In this document: positions 18,553 to 28,542 of the stretch, in pieces | Position numbering within the stretch: position 1 is the stretch's first letter | Layout: every line of letters begins with the position of its first letter | Assembly (NCBI GenBank): GCA_018457135.1 | Contig: JAGGDU010000176.1 | Span: 43,829 to 107,828, forward strand | Length of the DNA: 64,000 nucleotides | Direction of reading: 5' to 3' | Source of the DNA: Trichodesmium erythraeum GBRTRLIN201 | Lineage (GTDB): Bacteria > Cyanobacteriota > Cyanobacteriia > Cyanobacteriales > Microcoleaceae | Made by a program: the position numbers and the translations under genes | The notes under the pieces: generated by a model | Told to the model about the DNA's origin: nothing | Seen by the model: only the letters and a program-made list of their open reading frames with translations | Database searches by the model: none

Positions 18553-19290
18553 ATGTTACTTGATCAGGCAGAAAAAAAATTCGAGCTATCAGAAAATAAC
18601 GTTCATATATGGAGTACAAACCTAAAATTATCATCTGATAAAATTGAGGAATTATCAACAATATTATCGCCAGATGAAAAAAATAGAGCCAACAAATTTT
18701 ATTTTGAAAAAGACAAAAATCGCTTTATAATTGCCAGAGGAACACTCAGAACAATTCTCAGCCGTTACTTAAACATTGAACCAAAAAAACTACAATTTAC
18801 TTATAGCGATCGCGGCAAACCCTACTTAAAAAATACTTCAATATTATTTAACCTATCCCACTCTCAAGACTTAGCCTTATATGGCATTACCAAAATTAAC
18901 TTAATAGGAATTGACTTAGAATATATCCGCCCAATGAATGATGCTGTAAATTTAGCAAAACGTTTTTTTTCTCTTCAAGAATACAAGCTTATTAGTCAAC
19001 TTCCTCCTCAAAAACAACAAGAAACATTTTTTAAAATATGGACTTGCAAAGAAGCTTATTTAAAAGCAACAGGAGATGGACTAGCAGGTCATCTAGAAAA
19101 AGTAGAAATTTGTTTAACCCCAGAAAAACCAGTAGAATTTTTTAGTATTAATGGAGATATTGAGGCAGCATCTCATTGGTATTTATATCAATTTATTCCT
19201 CAACCCAATTATATAGCTGCCGTAGTAGTAGCAGAGAAAAATCAAAAGTTGAGTTTTTGGCAGATAAATAATACTGACATTGTTTTTTGA
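18553..19290 (+). CDS. hetI: 4'-phosphopantetheinyl transferase, Sfp/HetI type
   Basis: A 245-residue two-lobe Sfp-type transferase. It attaches the phosphopantetheine arm of CoA to acyl, peptidyl or polyketide carrier proteins. Visible motifs are FNLSHSQDLALYGI (P2 region), GIDLEYI (P3a, Mg-binding Asp) and FKIWTCKEAYLKATGDGL (P3b), where Glu and Lys coordinate Mg and phosphate. HetI is the sole Sfp-type enzyme in many cyanobacteria and serves fatty-acid, glycolipid and NRPS/PKS carriers. The start is ATG at 18553, about 20 bp after the triplicated repeat, which therefore lies in its promoter or leader. Confidence 0.88.
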   Translation: MLLDQAEKKFELSENNVHIWSTNLKLSSDKIEELSTILSPDEKNRANKFYFEKDKNRFIIARGTLRTILSRYLNIEPKKLQFTYSDRGKPYLKNTSILFNLSHSQDLALYGITKINLIGIDLEYIRPMNDAVNLAKRFFSLQEYKLISQLPPQKQQETFFKIWTCKEAYLKATGDGLAGHLEKVEICLTPEKPVEFFSINGDIEAASHWYLYQFIPQPNYIAAVVVAEKNQKLSFWQINNTDIVF

Positions 19291-19354
19291 AATGCTTATT
19301 ATCAGAAAATATAGCAATCCCAAATAGGTTAAATAAAACAAAACTTACTCATAT

Positions 19355-20225
19355 AGAATGAGACACAAATACACAAGTATTTAATTATAAATAAAAATTA
19401 GATTCAACTAATTTTTAGACTCTAAATTAACTAGAAAATTGAGCTTTATTTTCGTCTATTTTCGAGTTATAGTTGTTTAAATTAAGATTGATAAAAAAAT
19501 TGAGTAGAATAATTTTAAGTCAACTAGAAACTATTTTTAACCATACCTTACAGTTTATACTTCAGATAAAAAGTCATAAATTTTGTAGAAAATGGTGGTA
19601 GGCTTACCGAAGCAGCTCATGTATTTCGGATAGGAATAGCTTCGATATATAGATGGTTATCTCGCACAAAATTGGAAGCAACTAAGGTAAAACGTCGTCG
19701 AATAAAATTAGATTGGAAAGAATTAGAAAAAGATGTAAAACCAAATCCAGAGTTTAAATTAGCAGACAGAGCTAAAAAATTTGGAGTTAATCAACCAGCT
19801 ATATTTTATGCTTTGAAAAAAATGAAATTTCCTTGAAAAAAAACTTCGTTATAGGGAAAGAAATAGAGAAGAAAGAAAAAATATTATCATAAACAAGGAA
19901 TAAAAATTTAATAGCACCAATTATATTTAAAGGAACCCTAAATGCCGTGGTATTTGAACAATGGTTAGCTCAACATTTATTACCATGATTAAAAATTCCC
20001 AGTGTACTAATTATGGAGAATTAACCAATTCATAGAAAAAAGGTTATTAGAGAATTAGTAGAAGCAGGGGGTCATCAATTACTATTTTTGCGAAAATACT
20101 CTCCTGATTTAAATGATATAGAACATGATTTTAGTGTATTAAAAAGAGCTAGAATGTATTCACCTATCAATACCTCTTGATTTGGAAATTATGCGTAATT
20201 ATTATGCCAAATAGTGTCTCATTCT
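19355..20225 (+). mobile_element. Dead IS630-family insertion sequence with terminal inverted repeats
   Basis: AGAATGAGACAC at 19355-19366 and GTGTCTCATTCT at 20214-20225 form perfect 12-bp inverted ends, giving an 871-bp element, a normal IS630 size. Inside, the plus strand encodes an IS630 transposase in several broken frames: GGLTEAAHVFRIG and SIYRWLSRTK (helix-turn-helix), DRAKKFGVNQPAIFYALKKM, then after stops GTLNAVVFEQWL and RKYSPDLNDIEHDFSVLK (last catalytic block). Many stops and frameshifts make it inactive. AT-rich flanks prevent a firm call of the TA target duplication. Confidence 0.85.
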
Positions 20226-20375
20226 TATTTAAAATAACTATAGACATCCACAGCAATAAATTAAGTAGAGCGATCGCTCAAGAGGTTCAGAATTAAGATT
20301 TAGTCCCAGAGGTCTATGATCTCAAAAGCACTGATAATAAAACTTCTGTGATCAGGGATCTTCCCCGACAAAAAC

Positions 20376-21731
20376 TCAATATCTAGACAACAAAATTTTA
20401 ACCTCCTCTTCTATTTCCATATTCTTCATTTCCTCCCACTCAGCTTGCCGAACAGCAATAAACGCTTGAGCCAACTCAGACCCCAAAGCATTTTTCAGCA
20501 CATCATTATTATTCAGATGAGCGATCGCCTCTGCCAACGAACTAGGCAAAGCATCTATTCCCCGCGCCTCCCTTTCTGCCTGCATCATATTACCAGGGTC
20601 AACCGACACAGGTTCTCCCACATCAAGACCACAGTTAATACCATCCAAACCAGCTACAATAACACTACCCAAAGCCAAATAAGGATTAGCAGAAGCATCA
20701 ACAGTTTTCAATTCAAAATGAGTAGGAGAAGGGGGAGCAAAATTACTCGGCACCCTCACAGCAGCTTCCCGGTTATCCAACCCCCAAGTACGAAAAGCAC
20801 CACTCCAAAAATGAGGGCGAATGCGACGATAAGAATTAACACTCGGAGTTGTCAGTGCCATTAAAGCAGGTAAATGTTTGAGAATACCAGCAATGAAACA
20901 ACGAGCAGTTTTGGAAATTTTCCCTATTTCATCTGAGTCAGGAACAATATTTTGCTCTCCTTCCCAGAGACTTAGATGTAAGTGGCAACCGCTACCTGCT
21001 TTGTTAGCAAAAATTTTCGGCAGAAAAGAAGCAGTAAGTCCATATTTGAGAGCTACTCCTCGCACTGTTTCCCGAAAACTTATTTGTCTATCAGCAGCTT
21101 GTAAAGCATCGGTATAGCGGATAGAAATTTCCTGTTGACCAGGACCTGACTCTGGATAATACTTTTCCACTTGAATTTTTTGAGCAATGAGAGACTCAGC
21201 AATGTCATCAATGACTAGACGGTTAATATCCATTCCGAAGGTAGAGGCAAAAACTGTATTATCTGTGGGGGCAATACCATCAGAAGTAGATTTCAACAGA
21301 TAGAATTCATTTTCAAAAGCAGCTTTTATTTGTAAACCTACTTTTTCCGCAGTAGCGATCGCTTGTTTGAGAAATCTACGAGGACACAAAGACCAAGGGG
21401 AGCCATCTTTAAACATATCACTAACTACACTAGCATGAGTAGGAGCATAGGGTAATATATGGAGGGTAGACCAGTCAGGAACTAACCAAGCTTCTCCCAC
21501 CGGAGCCAGACCTGTTTCAGGTATTACCACATCAGACATAACTGTAAATGCTTGTTGAGCGACTGTAATGCTAACTCCTGTATCGAAGTGTTCTGGTAAT
21601 TGGTCAATATGGAATGCTTTGGAGCGGATAATGTTAGCATTGTCACAAAAGAGGATACGAACAAATTTTGTACCTTTTTTTTTGAGATATTTGAAAATGT
21701 CTTTTTCTAGGTTTGGTTTTTTATCGCTCAT
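20376..21731 (-). CDS. Glutamine synthetase family protein
   Basis: About 451 residues with the GS catalytic fold. It has ENEFYLL (metal-binding Glu), GPGQQEISIRYTDALQAADR, NKAGSGCHLHLSLW (metal and substrate loop) and RRIRPHFWSGAFRTWGLDNREAAVRVP (ATP and glutamate arginines). It is more like GS-related glutamate-amine ligases than the canonical GlnA of cyanobacteria, so I give no symbol; ammonia or an amine could be the acceptor. The frame runs back to a TTG at 21788, but ATG 21731 (MSDKKPNLEKDIF) gives a proper N-terminus, and the extra codons fall in a tandem repeat. Confidence 0.85.
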   Translation of the reverse strand: MSDKKPNLEKDIFKYLKKKGTKFVRILFCDNANIIRSKAFHIDQLPEHFDTGVSITVAQQAFTVMSDVVIPETGLAPVGEAWLVPDWSTLHILPYAPTHASVVSDMFKDGSPWSLCPRRFLKQAIATAEKVGLQIKAAFENEFYLLKSTSDGIAPTDNTVFASTFGMDINRLVIDDIAESLIAQKIQVEKYYPESGPGQQEISIRYTDALQAADRQISFRETVRGVALKYGLTASFLPKIFANKAGSGCHLHLSLWEGEQNIVPDSDEIGKISKTARCFIAGILKHLPALMALTTPSVNSYRRIRPHFWSGAFRTWGLDNREAAVRVPSNFAPPSPTHFELKTVDASANPYLALGSVIVAGLDGINCGLDVGEPVSVDPGNMMQAEREARGIDALPSSLAEAIAHLNNNDVLKNALGSELAQAFIAVRQAEWEEMKNMEIEEEVKILLSRY

Positions 21732-21761
21732 GTTTTTCAAGACTAAGGAATAGGGAACAGT

Positions 21762-21879
21762 TGTAACTTTGGCTAAGGGATAGGGCAACTCAACAAAAAT
21801 TTTAGAGTCCGTTTTTTAGCTGTAGCTTTGGTTGAGAGATAGGGGAACCCAATAAAAATTTTGGAGTACATTTTTTAGC
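21762..21879. repeat. Tandem duplication, two 59-bp units, upstream of the GS-family gene
   Basis: Units at 21762-21820 and 21821-21879 align without gaps and share most bases (taactttggctaa, caacaaaaattttagag, ttttttagc). They lie immediately 5' of the GS-family start and so in its promoter or leader region. Confidence 0.75.
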
Positions 21880-22255
21880 GACAGCAGTTTTCATACTCAT
21901 TGGCCACAGTAATCAAAGCATTCTATGCAATTTCGATACCAGATTTTGCTTTTGATGTAAAGTCATGAATTTTAAAAGCGCTGTAATATAATAAATTTGA
22001 AAAGAAAAAATATACTAATCCTCAATGATTTTGAATATAAATGAGATATCGTGAAAAAGTACAATTGTTTAGCATAGCTGATTTGACTACATATCATACT
22101 TTCTTTAAATATAATTTAGGACTGCTATATCTGAGTATTAACATTAGGATGTTTTAACTTTTATCCGTAGTGATATATACAGCATCTTTTAGATTTATAA
22201 AGTATACTTAAAAAACTAAATTCTTCGCATTAAATAATTATTACTAAATACAGCC

Positions 22256-22844
22256 GTACATCATTTGCCCGAAATCAGTCTTATGTTGGGTTTCGTTACC
22301 TCAACCCAACTTACGAATGCTATCTTTAATGTGATTTCCTAACCTTGCTTGAGAAATATAACTAATGTTTTGATTAATTTTTAGGATATCTTTTAACTTA
22401 AGAAGCTATAGAGAATTTTATCCAGTTAACAGTCTTTTTTTTTAGATAATTTCAGCCCAAAATTTATCAAAGCTAAATCTTTATAAGACTAACAGTTTCA
22501 AACAATAGGTTGAATGATTAGAAAATTATCATGGTTAAACATATTGTCGAGTTATTATTTATTTAAGCGATCGCTATTCCCTTAACTCAGTTAATTTAGT
22601 CTCTTAAAAAGAATATTTGTGTAAAGATATTCATTATTAATAATCAAAATCTCAGTTTTTTATACAAGTAAAATACAATTACCTTTAAGGAAATTCACAA
22701 GATCCCTCAATAAATACTAAATATCTTTCGTTTATTTGCCTCAACCCAACCTACAAATACTATAATTAATTCCCTTGTGTAAGTTATATTAAAATTATTT
22801 ATTTGCCTGAAAAGAATACAGCAGATTTCGGGCAAATGAGGTAC
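22256..22844. repeat. Inverted pair of a dispersed repeat and a palindrome
   Basis: GTACATCATTTGCCCGAAATC at 22256-22276 is the inverse of gatttcgggcaaatgaggtac at 22824-22844 with one mismatch; the right copy extends leftward to atac at 22816. The same end sequence recurs at 51167 and 51248. A palindrome GTTGGGTT..AACCCAAC sits at 22285-22310. The pair may bound a small decayed mobile unit. The interval contains no gene. Confidence 0.55.
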
Positions 22845-23683
22845 AAAGTAAATAATGAAAATTATTTAGTGCAAGCATTTTTCCCCGTAGCTCTGCCTTA
22901 TAAAAATCGAAATTGCTGTAACTCTAACTTTGAATTTATGAAGTTTTTAACCATCAATATAACTATCAATAACTTTCATAATATTAACTCCTGTTAACTT
23001 CACATAATTATCTATATATTTAGCACCAGAAGTAAACAGTAGCAAATTTTTTATATAAATAGGTAACCAAAACTCACTATTAATACTTCAACTTCTGACA
23101 ATATTTTGAAAATTTACCAGATAATTTTGAATCAGATATTCATAGAAAAACTGTTTTCTAATACTTCTATTCTTATTTTCCTCTCTGTTTCCTGGGTTCA
23201 GATCATAGTCAAAATTTGCAGATTTAATATTAATAATTTGGATATAAATTTTGCCCATAATTTTTTTGAGGAAATTATTAAAGCTTTGATTAATTTTTTT
23301 AAGAGAGCAGAGTCTATCTTAAACCCAAAATAATGACAAATAAAATATATTATCTTTCACTAGAGATTCTGACCCCAATACATAATGAATGAAACGTTGA
23401 AAAAAACTGTCCGATAACAAGAGACCAAACTTCACGTCTAGATAAAATCAATAATTAAAATTTTTCATCATTTGTAATTCTTCAGTATTAAAATCATCCA
23501 ATATTTCCCAGTAAGAATAAAATCACTCTAGTAAATAACAAACTCTTAGTATATCTCCCTCAATTTTCGATGATTTAGCTAACTCATAAAAGTATTATTT
23601 ACCAGCCTATCCTCTTGGTCTAGTTTATGTTCTTGGTTAATAACAGCAATTTTTAATTTATATTTATTATATTTGAAGCTAGT
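22845..23683. other. Non-coding AT-rich stretch
   Basis: Two short open frames occur (22803-22997 and 23106-23333) but both are low-complexity, lack ribosome binding sites and resemble nothing I know. I see no RNA genes. Confidence 0.4.
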
Positions 23684-24300
23684 TTAGTCGACTAAGTCAT
23701 CATTTTTTAACTTTTCAATTTGATATAAAGTTTTAGGTAAAACTAAATCTGAAAGCCGCGAGTTTAAGAAGTTATATTTAACCTTAAATAAAATAATTAC
23801 AGCATCAGGAAAAATATCTTTACCATTGACATGAAAAATATTCCTCAGATCGATTATTGTGTGTTTGTATTTCAAATTAGCAATTATTTATGAGGCAATA
23901 TACTTACTATTTAGATAAGAAACAAAACATAAATCTGTGTGCTTGAGTAAATCAGTTAAACATGTTCTCTCCCAAACACTATGAAAATTATTAAATTCCC
24001 AATTTTGCCATCTTTTGTGTTATCTAATTCTCCAAATAAAAAATTATCAATTGCACAATAAAAATATAAATAATCTATATCTTTTAAAACCGTATATTTA
24101 TCAATTATTTCTAAAGTATCCCGTAAAGTATCAATAATTGATGGATAATAAGTTTACCTAAATAAAATATATTCATCCCCAATATACTTTTCCCGAAATC
24201 TAAATAGCGATGAATTTTACAATAGTCTATAATTTCAGACTTACTCAGACGGGAGATAAGTGCTAATATTTTTAATTTATCGTAATATCTAACATATTAT
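23684..24300 (-). pseudogene. Decayed gene of unrecognised family
   Basis: Three frames on the minus strand join into one protein-like path. In order: ALISRLSKSEIIDYCKIHRY; then YPSIIDTLRDTLEIIDKY and DIDYLYFYCAIDNFLFGELD; then FNNFHSVWERTCLTDLLKHT; a stop; and finally an intact 63-codon end with IIDLRNIFHVNGKDIFPDAV. At least two frameshifts and two stops break it. The FHSVWE block followed by FPDAVI is faintly reminiscent of LlaJI/McrC-associated nuclease-like proteins, but this is only an impression. It lies 3.2 kb from the methyltransferase-HEPN locus. Confidence 0.5.
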
Positions 24301-24507
24301 CTAACCCATCAATTTTGTTATAAAAAATACTTTTTAGTACAAACTCCTAAAGTCAAAGGATTAAAATACTGATACGAATATTTTTTTTATCTCCTTAAAA
24401 GAGACTGGAGAGCTAATTTTTTTTGGCTCCAAGACAACTTTTAAATTCTAACTTTTAACTTTTTATCAGATGGGAAAACTCACCTAAAGATTATCCTTTA
24501 CTTTTGA

Positions 24508-24526
24508 CTTACCCCCTTGGGGGAGT
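24508..24526. repeat. Short G/C palindrome downstream of the 88-residue gene
   Basis: cccccttggggg forms a perfect 5-bp stem with almost no loop, flanked by repeats of the acttttga type. It lies about 85 bp beyond the stop of the minus-strand gene at 24610. No T-run follows on that strand, so I do not call it a terminator. Confidence 0.4.
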
Positions 24527-24609
24527 TGACTTTTAACTTGCGCGTAGCACTATAAAACTTAAGTTTTGCTAATTAAATAGAATTATCGTGCCAAAAATCA
24601 AAATTTATT

Positions 24610-24876
24610 CTATACCAAAGGATGTTGTATTGGAGTACGACCGTAAGGATGACCTTTATAACTAATTACAATTTGATTAGCTAACCATAGATCTAAACAA
24701 CGACGCATTAATAAGTAGCGATCGCGCCACAATTCATGACACTTTTCTGTGGATGGGCAGTCAATTACCATTGCTACTCTGGAGCCAACTAACTCCCGCT
24801 TTACTTGACAACTGTCTAAGTTAATAGGACTTAAAGATTGAAACCGCTCAATTACTATAGATTCTATGTTATTCAT
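24610..24876 (-). CDS. Small conserved cyanobacterial protein of unknown function
   Basis: An 88-residue soluble protein starting at ATG 24876. The pattern CQVKRELVGSRVAMVIDCP, LWRDRYLLMRRCLDLWLANQ and a C-terminal YGRTPIQHPLV matches a small conserved cyanobacterial family as I remember it. Two Cys residues (23 and 40) are present but no metal motif is clear. It lies in a gene-poor region with no partners, and it has kept its frame while its neighbours on both sides have decayed, so it is probably under selection. Confidence 0.7.
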   Translation of the reverse strand: MNNIESIVIERFQSLSPINLDSCQVKRELVGSRVAMVIDCPSTEKCHELWRDRYLLMRRCLDLWLANQIVISYKGHPYGRTPIQHPLV

Positions 24877-25414
24877 TTTAATCTTAAACTGATTCTAAAG
24901 TTAATGTAAAAAACTTTGAGTATTATGTAAAGGATAAATCTGTCTAGATTCTTAATTTCTAATTTGATTTTTGTGACAATGAATACTATTCATCAAGTTA
25001 AAAGTCATCTCAGTTATTAATCAATTAGTACAGACTACCCTCAAACCTTATGGGTGGTGGTAGTTAATTTTCATGGTAGTCTATTGTAATTATTTTGGTC
25101 AAGGAGAAAAGGTATATACCCGAAGTAGCATTGTTTACATACATCTACCCTGACACGAGGAAGACTACCCTTTTAACTTCATACATCTGAGTGTTCCCTA
25201 GCACCACATAACCTTTATAGTTCCAGCTTCCCATCCCACATAGTTAAACCTATAACTACTATCAAAAATATCAAAAATCATTGACAAATCATAAAAAAAG
25301 TGGTATAATACATATCTTAAAAATTAAAAAAATATCAGTTTTTTTGTCAAAACTATCCTATACATATAAAAATAATTAAATTTTCTTTAAACCTGAATTA
25401 AATATCAACACCAC
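24877..25414. other. Spacer, nothing recognised
   Basis: AT-rich DNA between divergent genes. No hairpin, RNA gene or coding relic that I can support. Confidence 0.35.
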
Positions 25415-27069
25415 TAGAGGGAGGCCAAGTATTACCTAGCCTTGCATAGCTCTAGTCAAGCAGAAATAGTGGAAAATTTCCTCCGCAATGGTTGGGACTA
25501 CATAAAAACTCTCGTTACAGGAGGCCAAACTGGTCAACCAGACTTACCAACACTAGCAGTTCTGCGCAATATATTTGTAGATTTAGGCCCAATACATGTA
25601 AAACTTGGTCAGCTACTGAGCACCTGTCCAGGCCTATTGCCAACAAAGTACATCAATACATTGTCAAGTTTACAGGCAGATGTACCACCAATATCTTGGT
25701 CTGAAGTCGAAACCTTAATTCGTCAATAACTCTCCCAAACTCTAGAAGAAATATTTAGCTACATTAATACTTAATGTGTAGCAGGAGGTTCTATTGCTCA
25801 ATCTTATAAAGCCACTTTAAAAGACTGCAGGGAAGTAGCTCTCAAAGTTAAACGTCCAGGCATTGATAAAATAGTTGATAAAGATATTGCTTTGCTCAAA
25901 GGTCTAGGTGAGTTAGTCTCATTTACAAAATTTGAAAAAAGTTATGATATTCTTTCTGTAGCTCAAGAATTTGGTGATACTTTGCGATAAGAACTGAATT
26001 TTATTCAAGAAGGTAGTTATACTGACGAACTACCTCAGAACCTATCCACAAGTAAATGATTTGACTCCAAGCAAATTATGGTTCTGAAAGTATATTGGGC
26101 ACTAACCACCCCAAAGCTTTTAATTCTGGAATGGCTTCATGATCAACCAATTTTATCGACAAAAGTCAAAGGTGCTAACTATAATGGGGGTATAAATTCA
26201 GAAAAGCAAGCACTTTCCCATTTATTATGCCGTGCTTTCTTTCAACAACTTTATTTCAACAGTTTTTTTCAAGTCGACCCCCATCAAAGCAATATATTTT
26301 ATTTAGAAGATGGGTGTATTGCTCTGCTAGACTGTGGAATACTCAGTCGCTTCGACCCTAAGAGTCAACAGCATTTAACAGAACTACTATTGGGGATCAT
26401 TGACTTAGATGCTCAAAGGTGTACTCAGTTAACTCTACAAATGGTAGAAGTAGATATTGGCTCAAACTTAGCTAAATTGAAAAATGATTACAGCAAAATA
26501 TTGCGAAAATATTATAACCTCAGCTTGTCTGAAATCAACCTTTATCAAGTATTTTATGACATATTAAAATTATGTTGTCACAACAAAATTAAATTACCAA
26601 GTAATTTAGGTTTATTTTCCAAAACTTTAGCAAACTTAGAAGGGATCGCTCATAGTTTTTATTTCCAACTTAATCTTTTAGATGAGATTAAACCATTAAT
26701 GACTGATTTATTTTGCCGACAGTTATTAGGGGATGATCTGGTACAAACTTTCTTAAGAACAGCTATTGATCTGAAGAATTTATCTTTAAAGTTCCCTCGC
26801 GAGCTAGACTTATTTTTAGATAGACTTACTTCCGAAACATTAAAGTGGAATTTGACTCTACAAGAATTGAACCTTTGCGTCATAGTATAGATAATTCAGC
26901 CAATAGATTATCCTTTAGTGTAGTTGTAAGTTAATTAACTATTGTTGTTGCCATTGTAACTATCGGTTCTCAAAGTAGTCAGCTATCTGTATTAAGTGAA
27001 GCTTTATTTGCAACAACTAGTTTTCTTAGGTTGTGGTTAATTATTAGTATTCTTCGTTCTGGTCGTTAG
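25415..27069 (+). pseudogene. Decayed ABC1/AarF/UbiB-family kinase-like gene
   Basis: The plus strand follows the UbiB family from start to end: PTLAVLRNIFVDLGPIHVKL and GQLLSTCPGLLP, then after a stop at 25727 VAGGSIAQSYKATLKD and REVALKVKRPG (nucleotide-binding lysines), a stop within TLRELNF, a frameshift near 26050, then LLILEWLHDQP, FFQVDPHQSNIFYLEDG and IALLDCGILSR (catalytic core, 26260-26355). The C-terminal membrane segment FATTSFLRLWLIISILRSGR ends at a TAG at 27067. Stops also occur near 25773, 25987 and 26888. A 270-codon frame at 26078-26890 is still open but starts in mid-domain. Intact relatives act in quinone or lipid metabolism. Confidence 0.88.
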
Positions 27070-27504
27070 TAGGAGTAATATAGATTATTTGGTAGTCCTG
27101 TAGATATAATTATATTTATAAGTAAATTCCTTTTACACCCGCAGTGGGAAATTATGGGAATAACTATTGTGAGATTTGGCTTTCAGGAACCTCAATATCA
27201 GAAACTTTCTCCAAAGAACTGTAGATGTTGTCAGGAAATTTCTGTAATACTTTTCACTCAGATAAGCTGATCGTTTTTTGAGAATAAACTTTATATTCTC
27301 AAGCTTTTCACTCTCAGAAACAAAACTACGAATGTGCCGCTACTTATCAAGCATTTTATGTTGTAAAAATACAGTATGAAAAAATTACTTATGATTGAAT
27401 GAGGCAGTTTTCTAATTACCTTCCCTCTTATTTGAACTTGAAATTAGTAACTTGATTGAATTATAATTTAAGCCTGACTTATATAAAATCTGTAGAGGTA
27501 AATA
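27070..27504. other. Spacer upstream of the methyltransferase gene
   Basis: A perfect hairpin TTGAGAATA..TATTCTCAA lies at 27278-27302. The rest is AT-rich with no ORF. It separates the UbiB pseudogene from the putative defence locus and probably contains the methyltransferase promoter; GTAGAGGTAAATA just upstream of 27505 is the likely ribosome binding region. Confidence 0.45.
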
Positions 27505-28542
27505 ATGATTGGCATTTCTGCGATAGACTTATTTTGCGGAGCAGGTGGGTTAACTCATGGCTTTGAGAAAGCTGGTCTTCCTGTAAATGTTGGTTATGAT
27601 ATTGATCCCGTATGTAAGTTTCCTTATGAGTATAACAATAAAGCCAAGTTTATACTAAAAAGCGTTGAAGACATTGAGAGTATGGAGCTAGCAAAGCATT
27701 TTCCAATATGTCACCTTAAAGTTTTAGCCGGATGCTCTCCATGCCAACCATTTTCTAATTACTCCAAGCGCTACAGAAACAGCTCCTCAAAATGGAAGCT
27801 TCTCTATTATTTTGCCCGTCTTATCAAACAATGTATGCCAGATATTGTGACTATGGAAAATGTACCACAGTTGCAACAAAATCAAGTTTTTGAGGAATTT
27901 ATTACTAAACTCAAAAAGTTCAAATACTTCATCACATTTTATCGTGTTAACTGTCAAGACTACGGTATACCTCAAAATCGTAAACGGTTAGTACTTTTTG
28001 CCTCCAAGTTTGGCAATATAGATTTAATTCCCCCAAATTGCGATCAGGATAATTACAAAACTGTACGAAAGACTATTGAGCATCTTGAAGCTCTGAGTGC
28101 AGGTCAATCATCGAAAATAGATCCACTTCATCAATGTAGCAAACTTTCAGCACTGAATCTACGTCGTATTCGTGCTTCTAAACCAGGAGGCACTTGGCGA
28201 GACTGGCCCAAAAACTTAATAGCTAAATGCCATACTAAGAGTAGTGGTAAATCATATCCATCGGTTTACGGCAGGATGGAATGGGATAGTCCCAGTCCAA
28301 CTATAACGACTCAGTGCTTTGGTTTTGGTAATGGTCGATTTGGACACCCCGAACAAGATAGAGCCATATCCCTCAGAGAAGCAGCATTGTTGCAAACTTT
28401 TCCTCATAAATACCAATTTTTTCCTCCTAATAAATCATTTGTTTTTACAGATATAGGGCGTTTAATTGGGAATGCTGTCCCTGTAAAGTTAGGTCAAGTA
28501 GTAGCAAAAAGTATTCTTAAACATGTTCAAGAAATAAGTTAG
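27505..28542 (+). CDS. DNA (cytosine-5) methyltransferase
   Basis: A 345-residue C5 methyltransferase. Motif I is DLFCGAGGLTHGF (8-20), motif IV is GCSPCQPFS with catalytic Cys80, motif VI is MENV (117-120), motif VIII is QDYGIPQNRKR (about 153-163), and motifs IX-X are REAALLQTFP and IGNAVPV near the end. It transfers methyl from SAM to cytosine C5 in a target set by the recognition domain (about 195-265), which cannot be read from sequence. The start is ATG at 27505. Its stop overlaps that of the opposite HEPN gene by 4 bp, so the two form one convergent locus. It is probably the modification arm of a defence system. Confidence 0.93.
   Translation: MIGISAIDLFCGAGGLTHGFEKAGLPVNVGYDIDPVCKFPYEYNNKAKFILKSVEDIESMELAKHFPICHLKVLAGCSPCQPFSNYSKRYRNSSSKWKLLYYFARLIKQCMPDIVTMENVPQLQQNQVFEEFITKLKKFKYFITFYRVNCQDYGIPQNRKRLVLFASKFGNIDLIPPNCDQDNYKTVRKTIEHLEALSAGQSSKIDPLHQCSKLSALNLRRIRASKPGGTWRDWPKNLIAKCHTKSSGKSYPSVYGRMEWDSPSPTITTQCFGFGNGRFGHPEQDRAISLREAALLQTFPHKYQFFPPNKSFVFTDIGRLIGNAVPVKLGQVVAKSILKHVQEIS

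Noticed and set aside
20445..21117. Plus-strand frames opposite the GS-family gene
   Set aside because: Shadows of a clear conserved gene on the other strand.
22803..23333. Two short plus-strand frames
   Set aside because: AT-driven composition, no start signals, and one begins within a dispersed repeat.
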